DNA from: Macquaria australasica | Lineage: Eukaryota > Chordata > Actinopteri > Centrarchiformes > Percichthyidae | Direction of reading: 5' to 3' | DNA length: 64,000 bases | Assembly (NCBI GenBank): GCA_005408345.1 | Contig: SEMN01000041.1 | Span: 1,667,501-1,731,500 of the forward strand | Part shown: in pieces, positions 13,059 to 24,700 of the stretch | Layout: each line of letters opens with the position of its first letter | Numbering within the stretch: position 1 is the first letter of the stretch | The notes under the pieces: model-generated | Databases searched by the model: none | The model's input: only the letters and a program-made list of their open reading frames with translations | What the model was told of the DNA's origin: nothing | Program-made: the position numbers and the translations under genes

Positions 13059-13082
13059 ATGTTTTCGTCCAGTCACATGTAG
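13059..13082 (+). other. Upstream ORF 2 in presumed 5' UTR
   Basis: A very short frame with ATG at 13059-13061, seven codons (MFSSSHM) and stop TAG at 13080-13082. It ends 139 bases before the main start and is in a different frame, a spacing that would allow reinitiation. The peptide is probably irrelevant. Confidence 0.4.
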
Positions 13083-13221
13083 AAGCGTTTGGACTATTGC
13101 TGTTGACATTCATCCACTGGGTCGTTTTTTTGTACAGAGATTCCCCGCAACGGTACCATAAAGGAGGAATACCAAGGCGTTTGGCTGCAAAAACAAGCAG
13201 AAAATCAATCAGAACTCCATC

Positions 13222-13282
13222 ATGGGCTGCCCCCTCTTGCGGAACGCGTTTGCTGGTTTGATCCTGGTTCTGCTGTCGAAAG
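13222..13282 (+). CDS. First coding exon: signal peptide of secreted/membrane protein (partial gene)
   Basis: The exon encodes 20 full codons and the first base of the next. The start lies in a strong context (A at -3, G at +4), and an in-frame TAA at 13159-13161 with no ATG in between fixes it as the first possible start in this frame. The peptide begins MGCPLLRN, has an arginine at residue 7, then a hydrophobic core at about residues 9-18 (AFAGLILVLL), then SK. This is the layout of a cleavable signal peptide without its cleavage site. The exon ends at AG|GTAAGT, a consensus donor, giving a phase-1 intron. If the next codon starts with the G at 13282, it encodes Gly, Ala, Val, Asp or Glu. 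From family knowledge, IgLON members (OPCML, NTM, LSAMP, IGLON5) and CADM genes share a signal-peptide first exon, a phase-1 junction and an enormous first intron. This is an analogy and not an identification. Other immunoglobulin-superfamily or extracellular-domain genes fit equally well. Confidence 0.7.
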
Positions 13283-13492
13283 GTAAGTTCTTTCGAGCTA
13301 CTTTAGCGATGTGTTGGCGGTTCTGTGCTGCTGCGCCTCTACGCATGTATCTTTGCCTTTCATTTTCTGAAAAACGGTTGTGGAGGTGAATACTAATGAT
13401 GGGGGTCTACCTGCCTGTGAATCACGCGTGTCCGCTGTGCCACTGCGCTCCAGCTTTCCATTAGCTCACGCAGAAATAGCCTATATACAAAT

Positions 13493-13494
<2 letters not shown>

Positions 13495-13529
<35 letters not shown>
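13495..13529. repeat. (AG)n microsatellite
   Basis: Perfect AG run of 35 bases about 210 bases into the putative intron, just downstream of exon 1. Confidence 0.97.
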
Positions 13530-13532
<3 letters not shown>

Positions 13533-15883
13533 TGTGCTGTATGTTTGTGTGCGTGAGCCCGTGCGTGTGAGCGCAGAGCCAGGTTCATCTCCAAGCCAAC
13601 CTCGTGGTTCAGTGTAAGCAACGAGTGATGCATGTTAAGATGTTTACTATGAGAAAAAAAATAGACTCCCATCCCCAGTCGTCTGTGAACATTCCTTTAC
13701 GTGACATAAATGGCCTGGTATCCCACGCACACGACGCACCACCAGTGCAAGGGGTTAACATAAGTATGGCAGAAGCAATGCAGAGATACTCAGGAGAGAA
13801 AGGAAAGACAGTGTTTTGTTCTCTCTCTTCAAATCCAAGGTCGAGAGAGACAGAGAGAAATAAATGGTGAAGGATGGACAGTTGGGGGGCTGATAGGGTC
13901 AAACATGCACTGTGTAGTCAAGCCTACATTTCCTCTTTTATCACTGGCATAAACACATCTTCCCCACAGCTCAACAAAAGAGACAAACACACTTCATTCA
14001 TCTGCTCTAAAATTCCTGCAGTTGAAACCTTTTACAGTCTCGAGATGCACTTCTTCTTGCACAACCAGAAGATTCAGGTGGTATTTTAAACTGCTTCATT
14101 ATGAATAACACAGACAGTGTTGTTAATGTTGTTGGTGTCCGCAGGGAACGCTGACCAGGGAACATTTAAAAACCCTTTTGCATTTTTCATCATGTCATCC
14201 TCTAATATTCTCACCATGCTATGGGATGTCCCACCATATTTTAGTTGTGTACTCTAATTCCCCCCTGCCCATCTAGCATGAACACACACACACAAGCACA
14301 AATACACACACCTGGCTCAATTAGTCCTGCCTTTGTCCTGTGGGAAATCAGTATATAAATAAATTACTACGGCCCTTAATAACAATAATTGATGTGTCAG
14401 TGCAATAAGATGTGAGGTTAACAACCTGCAGATGCAGACGGACTATAGCCTCCTGCTCCTGAGCTCCTTGTGGGCAGGGGAGCCCAGCTGGTCATGGTTG
14501 GCTTGCCACAGCAAGCACCTTCTCCACACCAGGCAGAGAGCAGACGGACAGCCCTGCAGGACGTACACAACACACAAACACAACGGGCTCAGCACCACAC
14601 AAACCAACACTGCAACCACAGTCTCATTTCAGCTTTCAGCCCTCTGAATTTGTAACCTGCAGGTTTTTGGGATGTGAAGGTATGACCAATCGTGTAAGCC
14701 ACAGTTGAGGAATGATTGGATATTGATGTATATTGGATATACATGTGAATCAGATTCATCTCGGAGAGGGATCCCGCCGGCTGCACTGAGTTGCTGTAGG
14801 TCCACAACACGTCTATCTTTTAAGGTAGAAAGCATGCATTATAAAGGAAGAACATGACTGTTAAAAGGGCACCGTCCGCTGCTCGATAAATCATGCAGCA
14901 GTGGAATAATCCTTTTTATCTGTGCTCCTGAGAGTCGGGCCAGTGTGGTATGTGGGTGCTTAAATGCTTCACCACCATTGTTTAGCAGATTGCGTGTGAA
15001 TTATTATAGCCAGGTTAATGATGTGTAAGACACATTTCTCTGAATGACTGTACAGTATTTTGTTCATCTGAAGATATTTCTTCTTCCTCTTGACAGTGAT
15101 TATCACTCACTTAGCCACTTCACATTATGCATGACAAATATTTATTAAGAGAGAGTGCCATTTGTATCTTTCATAACCCTCAGAAACAGATAGTAAAATA
15201 TGTTTCAGAGTCTGTACAATGGCATGCCAACCAGGTCCAAAAGGGCTTTTTCTATGCTGCAAAACACAATTAGACTATTCAAAGGTTTCCTACTGGCTTG
15301 GCGTGCACAAACCACTCCATGGGTGTGATGGCCAGCTCCTGGCATGTCATTGTGCCTTTCCCTTCCACTGTTACTCTCCCTTTTCTTCCACTTAAAATGT
15401 CTGAGAACCATAACTCTAGAAAGGTGGATGGCCAAGTGCCTACTCAAACATACAGTCAAATATCTATGTATTTCTCGCACATGCGCTGTCGGCAATTAAT
15501 CAAAACCTGTTATTATATTATGCAGGTAATACTGATATTATTTTAATACCACATTTAGATGTTTAAGAAACAGATTTCCAGCTTACAGATATCCATTAAT
15601 GCAGTAATTGCAGGAAATCCCACTTTCACACTGTGCTGTGTACTGTACATATATGTCACTAATGTTCAAACAGTCCAACAGATGGGTCTTCCCACCAACA
15701 TGCACTGCTGTGATGTAGGTTATGGTAAGAGGAAGTGTACAGGGCAGGAACACAGGTGAAAACAGGTGGGGTCGCTTTGTAGCCTGCCATCCTTCTTGTT
15801 TCAGCAACATATGGGGGCCAAGTGGGGTCAATGCGCATTGCACGTTAGTACGTAGCCACCCTCCTTCTTCCCTTCTTCCCTGC

Positions 15884-15886
<3 letters not shown>
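13530..15886. other. Intronic sequence, no recognised feature
   Basis: Mixed-composition intronic DNA. A short CA-rich stretch occurs near 14281-14312. No exon, RNA gene or repeat family is recognisable. The open frames are short and unrelated to known proteins. Confidence 0.45.
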
Positions 15887-15968
<82 letters not shown>

Positions 15969-15989
15969 CACACACATATACACACACAC
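15887..15989. repeat. Long (CA)n microsatellite
   Basis: An uninterrupted CA run from 15887 to 15960, one CG substitution at 15961-15962, further CA to about 15976, then TATA and a final CA block to 15989. It is one of the two longest dinucleotide arrays in the window and is likely polymorphic. It accounts for the histidine/threonine-rich frames here. Confidence 0.98.
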
Positions 15990-16904
15990 TCAACTGGATC
16001 ACCAGTGTTGGCTTGGAGATGAAGAGAAGGGAGATGCCAGCATCAACAGATGCCTTGCGCTCCTATTCTGGAGGGGCCTCTGCTTTTTCTCCCTCCCTTT
16101 GAAATCCATGGTTTCTGTGTGCTGTTGTTCTCCATGTTTGGCTTAGAAATGCTCTGTCATTTTGGCAGGTTTTATTTATCTGCAAGTGTGTGAGCGAGAG
16201 GGCCTGGATTTGGTCTCAAGAGCCTCAGGGACAAGGGTTGGAGGTTTAACCAGCCTGGAGTGGGTCTGTCGTCTGAATGTTTTTCCCTTGGGTTTCACTT
16301 TTTTCTATTTCTCTCGCTGCTCTGTGTTGGCCTGTGGTGCTGTGCATCCAACATCTTCCACTGAATCTATTCCTCACACATAGTGGTGCCTTAAGAAAAT
16401 CCAGCTGTGTTTTGACCTAACTGGCAGAGACAGGTGCTGTGATTAGGTGAGTTTGGTGTTGTATGGAAACTTAATTTTTAATTAACGGTTGAGAATTGAC
16501 ATATCAAAATAAAAACACATCGCCACCCTGATAAAGGCAGAACGTTTGGTGAATAAAGCATGGTGTACTGGAGACCAGTACTGATTTTGATATATTCCAG
16601 TGTTGTTGGGTGTAGCGTGGTCAGGAAGTGCTGTTATAGTAAAGGCATCAGAGAGTGAGAACAATTTTGAGATTTTCTAATCTTAAAGCAGCAGAAACAT
16701 TTTGAAAATGTACCAGAAGTTATTGAAAAGCGTCAAATACCACCCACTGATGATTTAGTAGAATCACTTTGAAACACCTATTGTACCATGACTTTAGCCT
16801 GCAGAATACAGTGCAAAGAACCATGCCATTTAGCAACCACTGACAGTATTTTATTGGATTTCAGGTGTTAAAGATCCACATCAAGGACTGGAAAATACAA
16901 CCAG

Positions 16905-17235
16905 TTCAGTTCAGTCTTTATTGTCCCAAACTGGAAATTTGCCTTGCAGAATGGCAAAAAACAGACACACCAAAGCATTTATCAGTATAAATAGATTAAA
17001 ACAGGTAACACCAGTAAGTAAGAACTAGTTAAAAAAAAACAATAAAACAACAGGACAATAAGGTACCTACAAAGGTTGTAAATGCAGTGATCTTATTGCA
17101 CATACTAAAAAGAAATGTTTGAACCTATTGCACCTGGCTCTGGGGAGTCTATACCTCTGCCCTAAAGGAAGCAGCTCAAACTCTTAATTTAAGGGGTGGC
17201 AGGTATCAGTGGCAATACCAAATGACCAGAACAGA
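16905..17235 (-). mobile_element. Degraded LINE 3' end, reverse orientation
   Basis: Read on the minus strand, the left end gives a GGGACAATAAAGACTGAACTG tail with short CTGAA repeats (16904-16925). That is the GACAATAAA-plus-short-tandem-repeat terminus typical of several teleost non-LTR retrotransposons. Further in, about 17115-17200 contains a block like the C-terminal reverse-transcriptase region of such elements (GAACCTATTGCACCTGGCTC on the + strand, then CTGCCCTAAAGGAAGCAGCTC). No intact ORF remains, so this is a 5'-truncated, decayed insertion. The family (Rex-like or similar) is not certain. Confidence 0.55.
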
Positions 17236-17389
17236 GAGGAATGTTGAGTTGTATTCATTATCATGCCCTCACTATGTGGATTTTGCAGCATTTCCAATTA
17301 CAGGCTAGACAGAGATGAATAACCCCTGAGCTGGTGACCCAGCGACCTGCCAGGCTGAAGCAGAAGTCTGCATTTCGTAGTGTTAGCAG

Positions 17390-17440
17390 CTATCTGGACC
17401 GAGCGGTGACTGAAAGGTCACGGGTTCACATCCTTTGAGG
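17390..17440 (+). repeat. Possible tRNA-derived SINE fragment
   Basis: GAGCGGTGACTGAAAGGTCA followed by GGGTTCACATCC places a near-consensus RNA polymerase III B box (GGTTCACATCC, 17423-17433) in the tRNA-like context seen in fish tRNA-derived SINEs. No complete tRNA cloverleaf can be formed, so it is not a functional tRNA gene. No poly-A or known SINE tail is visible downstream. Confidence 0.4.
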
Positions 17441-18132
17441 ATAGTTAGCCACAGTTTTGCTGCGGACGATAGGCGGGTGCAGCACCACCTCACTGCCCTT
17501 GAGATTTCTCCTGTCGGTTTTGATAAACACTTCACTGGGTCTCACATATTGGTTTGGGGGGTTGGAAATTACACATAGTGTCAGTGTCATAAATAATGGT
17601 TACAGCGAGGCTTGTTTGCAATTATAATTACAGTTATAATATATGGAGTTCAGTGTAATGGAAAGGAACTGCTTTCAGCTCAGGACAGGTAGTTATACTG
17701 TGTTTAATTACTGTAGTAATTCGCTTCGTTACAACCTCCCCTCTTCCTCCCCATGTCCCAGTCCCAGCTTAAAGATCTGCGTCGGTCCAGGTGTGAATAT
17801 GAACATTGGCTGTGGGTTCTCACTGTAACGAATGAGAAAGGGCTATGTTTTATTTAGTGCAGGGGAAGGATCATTCAAGAGGGAGCAGAGTGGCTGTAGA
17901 CGCAGGAATAAGTGGTGGCTCGTGTACTCACATCAACCACCGCCCACACACGCACACACACCCACACACACTCTCACAGAGAAATAAACTTATGCATGCA
18001 TACACTGTGGAATAGCTCCTTTACTTGGGCCACTGAGAAGATGAATTTCAACAATTCCCCTGCTAAAGGTGTGAGCGGTAAATCAATGGGAAGCCAATGG
18101 AGCCCAGCAATGAGGGAGACAAGGGGATGTCT

Positions 18133-18137
18133 TTATA

Positions 18138-18175
<38 letters not shown>

Positions 18176-18189
18176 CATACACACACACA
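18133..18189. repeat. (TA)n/(CA)n compound microsatellite
   Basis: TA-dinucleotide run with one TG step near 18142, to about 18170, passing through ACATACATAC into ACACACACA. The change from TA to CA units is typical of an eroding compound microsatellite. Confidence 0.95.
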
Positions 18190-18669
18190 TTAGCGTGGAT
18201 ATTAATATTAACATTGATCTCTGTTCAATAGTGTTCATAGAAAGAAAATCGAAACAGTCTCATCACAGTGCAAATTTCTTCCCTTTGGTGTTCGAGGCTC
18301 AGTCCACACTGCAGATTGAGTTGTCTGCAGGGAAAAAGAGAGAGGGAGAAAAAGAGATGTTTTCTTGTTTGGTGATGTGCAGATGTTACACATTTACGAG
18401 GAATGAATACTGTTAGAGGGGGAGAGAGAGCGCTGTGTGATTTTCTTCCCTCTATTCCTCTTCCTTCTAGTCTTTTTTGTGCCAGGGAGTTAGCATCATT
18501 GGAAACACAATTCAGATTAGTGCAGGCGGCTTGTCCTAGGGGAGCCGGGAGGGACGAGGGTCCCGCTTCTCTCCCTGTCCTCATTACCAAAAGACAAGGA
18601 GCTCGCCGGCAAATCAATGGAAAAGGCTTAGGCACTAATGCAGGCCATGCCTGGTGATGGGACTTAGCT

Positions 18670-18733
18670 TTGTGTGTGTGTGTGTGTGTTTGTGTCTCAA
18701 TGTGTTCATGTGTTTATGTGTGTGATCGTTCCC

Positions 18734-18768
<35 letters not shown>
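18670..18768. repeat. Two (TG)n arrays
   Basis: One TG array at about 18670-18689 and a second at 18735-18768 are separated by imperfect TGTGTTCATGTGTTTATGTG-type sequence. Together they form one degenerate TG-rich tract. Confidence 0.95.
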
Positions 18769-18769
<1 letters not shown>

Positions 18770-21700
18770 GTTTAATCATTTGTGCTACAACAGAAGGCTG
18801 GAGAAAAACATTAGTTTCAAACGACTGCTGAATTGCTCGCCGTTGGAGTAACCTCAAAACTCCCGGTTAACTGCGCTGATATTTACCACGGGGACATACG
18901 ATAGCACGGAAGCCCTTTAATTACACAGAGATAACGTCAGATTCATCAGTGAATCCATTTTGTCCACTGCTAACACTTTTACCATTGTAATTATAATTGC
19001 TCAGGGCATTGTTGCCATGACTACTACTACTTCAATAGCCTGCAGTTGTGTACAACTTCCTTTACACTGACAAAAAAAAGAGAGCAGCACCTTGGTGTTT
19101 CCTGTCAACAACCCCCTGCAGCGGATGCCGGCATCAAAATCTACCTGTCTCAAGGCTCAATCTGTGCCGCATCTGTTCTTGCTATAGCTGATGCTGTTGT
19201 TGTTTTCACATTTGCCTTCATCCCACACTCGCGCCTCTTGTTTTGTTTACACAGGTAAAACTACTGGGTGCAACAAATGCTAAATAATGGTTTCATGTTG
19301 TGGATTTTCAGCCCCTCCGCCGCCTCTGACATCTCATGGTGCTGGAGGTGTTTCTGGGTCTGTGCAGAGGGGAAGGAAGGGCAAGAGGGAAGAGAGGGAA
19401 ATAAATAAAACTGAGGAAAACAGATCAATAAATATTTCAGCAGCTGCTCCCATCACAGACTTCTCCTGAAGCCATAAGAGGTGGAGAGAGAGCTAGAGAG
19501 AGGGAGGGATGGATAAAGTGCAAGAAAGAGAGGGAGAGAACAGGGGTAATTGTGTTCCAGACTCTCATTCACAGTGAGCGAGAGAGATGGAGGGTGAAAG
19601 AGAGAGACAGAGAATGGGGATAATTGTGTCCCAGACTTTAATAGACAGAGAGAGAAGGCATGAGTGAGGGATGGAGAAGCGACATAGGGTGTGCTAATGA
19701 GCACCACATACCAACATTGTCTCCTATGGGAACAAAAAAAGGCATATGAGAGGCTGGGTCCCCGGACTTTGGCACTACATAATAGTGACTGTAAGAATCT
19801 CTCTCTTCCTGACTTTCACATAATTCTAATTCCTGTCAGGAGTTAGCGACAGACCGTGTGGGTGTGTAGTTTGTGCAGTGAGCAGTTCTAAATGATAATG
19901 AGCCAGTCCACAGCTGAGACGGCTAACGTGTTGCTGCGAATCAAGCATGGCCAGCGTCAATGCCACCATGCTGCAATCATTAGCTGATATTTTCTCACGT
20001 TGCCATGAAATTTGCACACACGAAAAGCACATTACATGCAGTGTGTGTAGTGTGGTATGCATGTTTAATGCAGAGAGCAAGAATCTGGGGGTTTGAGGAG
20101 GGGGCAAGAGGAAGCTTATGAGGGTGGACAGGCTGGAGAGATGGAGGAGTTATGAAAAAATGATTGAAGGAGGGCTGCTGGGAGGAAGCAAGGGAAGAGA
20201 GACAGATGGTGTGAGGGAAGAAGGGGAGGAGGGATTCAAAGACCCGCAACAGGCAGTGATCGAGATGGATTGATTTTGCAGGCAGATGATTAGGTGGTAT
20301 AAAAAACATGGCAGGTTTATCTTGCCAATGAAAACTGTGTTTGGGTGATGTTGCTGTGAGTGGGAGTATTAAAATTGTTTCAGGGTCACTTGTTGTGTGA
20401 TATTGCGGCATTAAGGAGCTGGTGCTAATGTGATATGCCACTGGTTAGGGAGTCATTCCAGCGAGGCAGCACACCTCTAATAAGATGCTCATGCAGTGCG
20501 CCCACATCATAATAAGTGGTTTGGAGCTGTCAAGAATCCACAGGTTACATAAAATATTATATTTAGATACTCTTTAAATTTGCCAGCATACACAGCAATC
20601 AAATACGAACATTACATGTTTCCGTTGCTATTTGGAAAGCTACATAATTAGGATAACAATCCATGCCAATGCCCGGTGGTAGTCAGTGCTTGGCGAAGTC
20701 ATTGCCCTCCACTCAGAGCTTATGCTGCGATTTAGAGATATGCCACAAGTCTCCTGTCGTTTAAGGCTGGCACGTGGCTCCAGCTCCAGCTGTGAAGGTG
20801 CCGGTGGGATATTCTTGTAATAAAGTGTCCATATTAGCGCGACATCCTGACAGTAAGACTCAGTTAAGGAGAATTTCACCAAGGATTTGGCTGTGACATC
20901 CCATAAATGGACTTACAGGAAATGTTCCACAGTGTCTTGTAAGATTTTGATTCCTTTCTCCATGTCCTCCAGGTATTGGGTGTTAGGAATTGCTGCACAC
21001 ATTTTAAAGCAAAAGATCACAGGAATAATCTTTGAACAAAATATCATATTTGTGATATTGTGGTGCCATTGTGGTAATTGGGATGTTAGGTGAGATTTCA
21101 TCAAACATTTGTGCTGCAATAGACCATTAATTGGGTTTGGGAGAAGACGCTGCAGTGTTATCGTATTATGATATTTCACTAATTAGATGTGGGGTTGGAT
21201 AACGCTAAAAGCCTGTGCTGCTCTTTCCAGTTTTGTAATGCAGTGAGTGAAATTCCATTAGTGCCTGGACCTGCATGGGGGAGGTTGTGAGAACAATATA
21301 CAACTCAGACATTATTTAAGACATTTCCTGGATATGGTGTCCCTTTAAATTGTGCTTCAATCACATGTCATTCCATTATTCATTGAGGGATGTGGGTGGA
21401 TAGCGTTATCTGCTTTGTTGTGTTATATCATTCCTGTGGTGCCAGTGTGATTTCCAAATTCCTATCAAAAATCTTTTTCTTCAGACATTTCATTCAAGGC
21501 CGTGGTTCACTTTAAAAACACATGTAAATTACTTTTTTCCCCCCTTTCCTCTTGTGTTAGAGCAGCGCTAAACATGAAGGAATTTGGCCAGATTGTACTC
21601 ATTAAAATGCATATCATTCCAGAGATGCAAGTCAAATTCCCAATTAAAAATTCCTCTTCATTCTGTCCTTGTCAAGCCGCTGTTTACACCTAGTTGCCGC

Positions 21701-24700
21701 AGTTATCACAATACTAGAGCGCATGTAAATCTATCAATAAAAATGACTGCCAGAAGCCAATATTCCCTGTCATCCAGCAAAGTGTTCTGGGTTAATGTTA
21801 TGTTTAATGATCAAATATAGTGCTGGAAGCGCCAAATAAATTTAGTACATAAAAACAAAAGCAAACATCAGACTCACAAATCTCCCTTTAGAAATGACTC
21901 TGTGAAATCATTTTGTCACATCAGCGAAACATCACACTCTCTCCCCATCAAGGGGGTACTGACTATATCGATGTGACCTTTATCTGGCCAGCAGACCTCC
22001 AATTCCATTAAGAAATAATGAAGGTGTCAGAAAAGGGCAATTAGCTGCTTAATGTTGGGAAACAGTACTCTAATACAACATTTTTTTTTTACAACATATT
22101 TAAGTCAATATCTATACCTGACAACAACTGCTGTACTTTGACACACAGTAAGAGTTATTGGAATAATTGACATTATAGAAATTAATGTTGATTTTGGTTG
22201 CACTGAGCCTGTTTTACTGAACCTTTAAAAACAAAACTGCATTTCTTCTGCAATAGACTGGATGAAAAAAAAAATCAGTGATAGAGATGCCTTTAAATGG
22301 TACTATAAAATGGAAAATCTAGTCAAGGTCCAAGATAAAAAGATGGAGTTTTGCTAAACAAGTTGACGTCAGAGCAAGACCCACAGTATTGAAGATTTAA
22401 ATCAGATGATATCTGATCCATAGAAGATAAACAACCCAATTCAACACTTGTTATTAAGCTTCATGTTGGTATTTATCATAAATATCTGCTTTATCAAACC
22501 TGCAGTTTTTTGTTTGGCATTTCAGGTTTGACAGCTGTAATCAGAATTGATCTGTATACTGCAGAGAGGCAGCTAAATCAGACATGACAAATGTGGGGCA
22601 GACAGTGCAGGTGTTTTCTCAATCAGGCCGATGTGATTGATCCTCTCTTGAATCCATCATGATCAAGCCTTATTGACATTGGGCTTCTATTAAGATCTTC
22701 TTTTTTTTTTTTTTGGAGAGAGAAAAGAAAGATGATCGACTACAGTGCAAAAAGTTTCAGCAAAAAAATTGCATTTCAATTCAGCCCTGCACAGCATTTA
22801 TAAATCCAAACATGTTGGAAGGAATTCTGCTACTGCTATTGATTTTCCTTTAATTAGATTTTTTACCAGACTGGTTTTGTGTGGTGAATTAATGTCAAGA
22901 GTTATGATGGCAGGAGAAGACTTATTTCAGACAGTTAAAGCAATGGCATCATATGTCTAATGCATTGCACTTGATTAAAATATGCTCTGTGTCTAAAATT
23001 TGATATGAAGTGTTGAATATGAGGCACTTAAACAAATATGTTTGATATCATGTACTGAATAAGAAACGCTTTAGCCAATGCCTGCCACATTTAATGCCTC
23101 ATTTCTGCTCCCTTCATTGCAGAGAGGTTTTTATTCTCAAGTATATAGATGTCCGTTGTCAGCATTTTGACAGTGCAGTTTGATGTAGCACAGTGATTTC
23201 TTTCTTAAAGCAGGGACTTCTAAATGAGCAGAGATTCTCTTTTATACAAGTGTGCTGTGCAGGCTGAAAGCAAAGATGGCACAACACAAGTTGTCAAGCC
23301 ATATAGACTGAATGGCTTTGAAATACTGTGTCTTTGAAACTGCAACATTTCAATTCAGAGACAGCAATTACACAGTCAAACATGGAAGTGGATAAAATTG
23401 CATTACAGTAGCGCCGCATTTATTATAATGTAAAACCCAGCCAGTTTGTGTTCTATAAGTTATGCTTTAGCGCTCAGCCCCGGGGACCCCCTGTCCTTCC
23501 AACTGCGCCCACTCACCCGTCTCTACTTCCTGCTCTCAGCTCACACTTAAAGACACGAGTGCACAACCTAAGGCCATCTGTTCGCTTTTTCTGGGGCAAC
23601 TTGATGCCTCCAGGAATATGACATTATGTGATAAAAAAGTACCGTCAGAGTTGTCAAACATCTGTGTCTGCCCTGATTACCCGGGGAACACCACATCTTC
23701 ACAACTTGTAATAAAAGCTGCACTTCCCTTGCTGTGATGCGCCCTGTAACATACTCCCTTTGCAGCAAGTTTAATGGGAATGTGCGCAGATATTAATAAC
23801 TTAATTCATGCCGTGCTCATTAAAAGATGGCACCTTCCAAAAGTCAAAAATGGTATAACACACAGGAGATGTGGGTGAATATACTCTCCATGATGACAGG
23901 CATACATCACTCTAGGGCATGCCTATGTGGCTGTTATCAATATCACAGTATATGTTTTGATATGGCAAATGTATGTATACATTGTAATTTTGTATAAAGT
24001 AATAAAATTGTATTCTACTTCTTTGAATTTCATCAGACAAAATCCTTCACTAATTACAGTTGCCTTATTTTGTAAAATGATAACATGACATGAACATAGT
24101 GTCAAAAGTTGAGATACGATATAACATTGAATTATTGTCCAGCCTTACGTCACTCATATACAAAAACAGCAATGGTATGATGGGTACCGCGCTCAGTAGA
24201 ACAAGGAACTAGCCATACAAATTACACTGTAAATAAATGTCACACTTTTAAATTAAAAGGTGACATCTCAGATATCTCTAATGTCTCAGATTTTGATTAA
24301 ACTTGACACATTTTTGCTAACAATTGGTAACATGTTTATTTTCCCGTGCAAAAGTGTGTGAAAACAGGACTGGCATTTGATACTGGGTTATGATTATTAT
24401 GATTAGTAAGACAGATGTTTAAACCCTGAATGCACTGATTCCAGTTTGGCTGGGTGTTCCTTTGAACAGATATTATTGTTGCTGATGGGAAGCCAGTGAG
24501 GGATCCATATGTATTGGAGGAGATGTATTGTCTACACCTTCTGTTTGAAACAAGGTCAGGGGGAGGCAGCACCTGAAATGGCCCCTGCATGTAAGGAAGT
24601 GGAAGGTGAGAACAGCGCTGCATTACAGCAGTTAATTGGCTGGGCTGGAAAGGGTAAGGCCACTCCTGAGATGGGCTGGGCTTTGCACAAAGGATGGATG

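Noticed and set aside
15722..16102. 126-codon frame over the CA array
   Set aside because: Its centre is the translated (CA)n microsatellite (His-Thr repeats), and the ends do not resemble protein.
19046..19258. 70-codon hydrophobic-ended frame followed by CAG|GTAAAA, resembling an alternative signal-peptide exon
   Set aside because: The frame opens on TTG and not ATG. No ATG gives a sensible signal peptide, and the donor word is weak.
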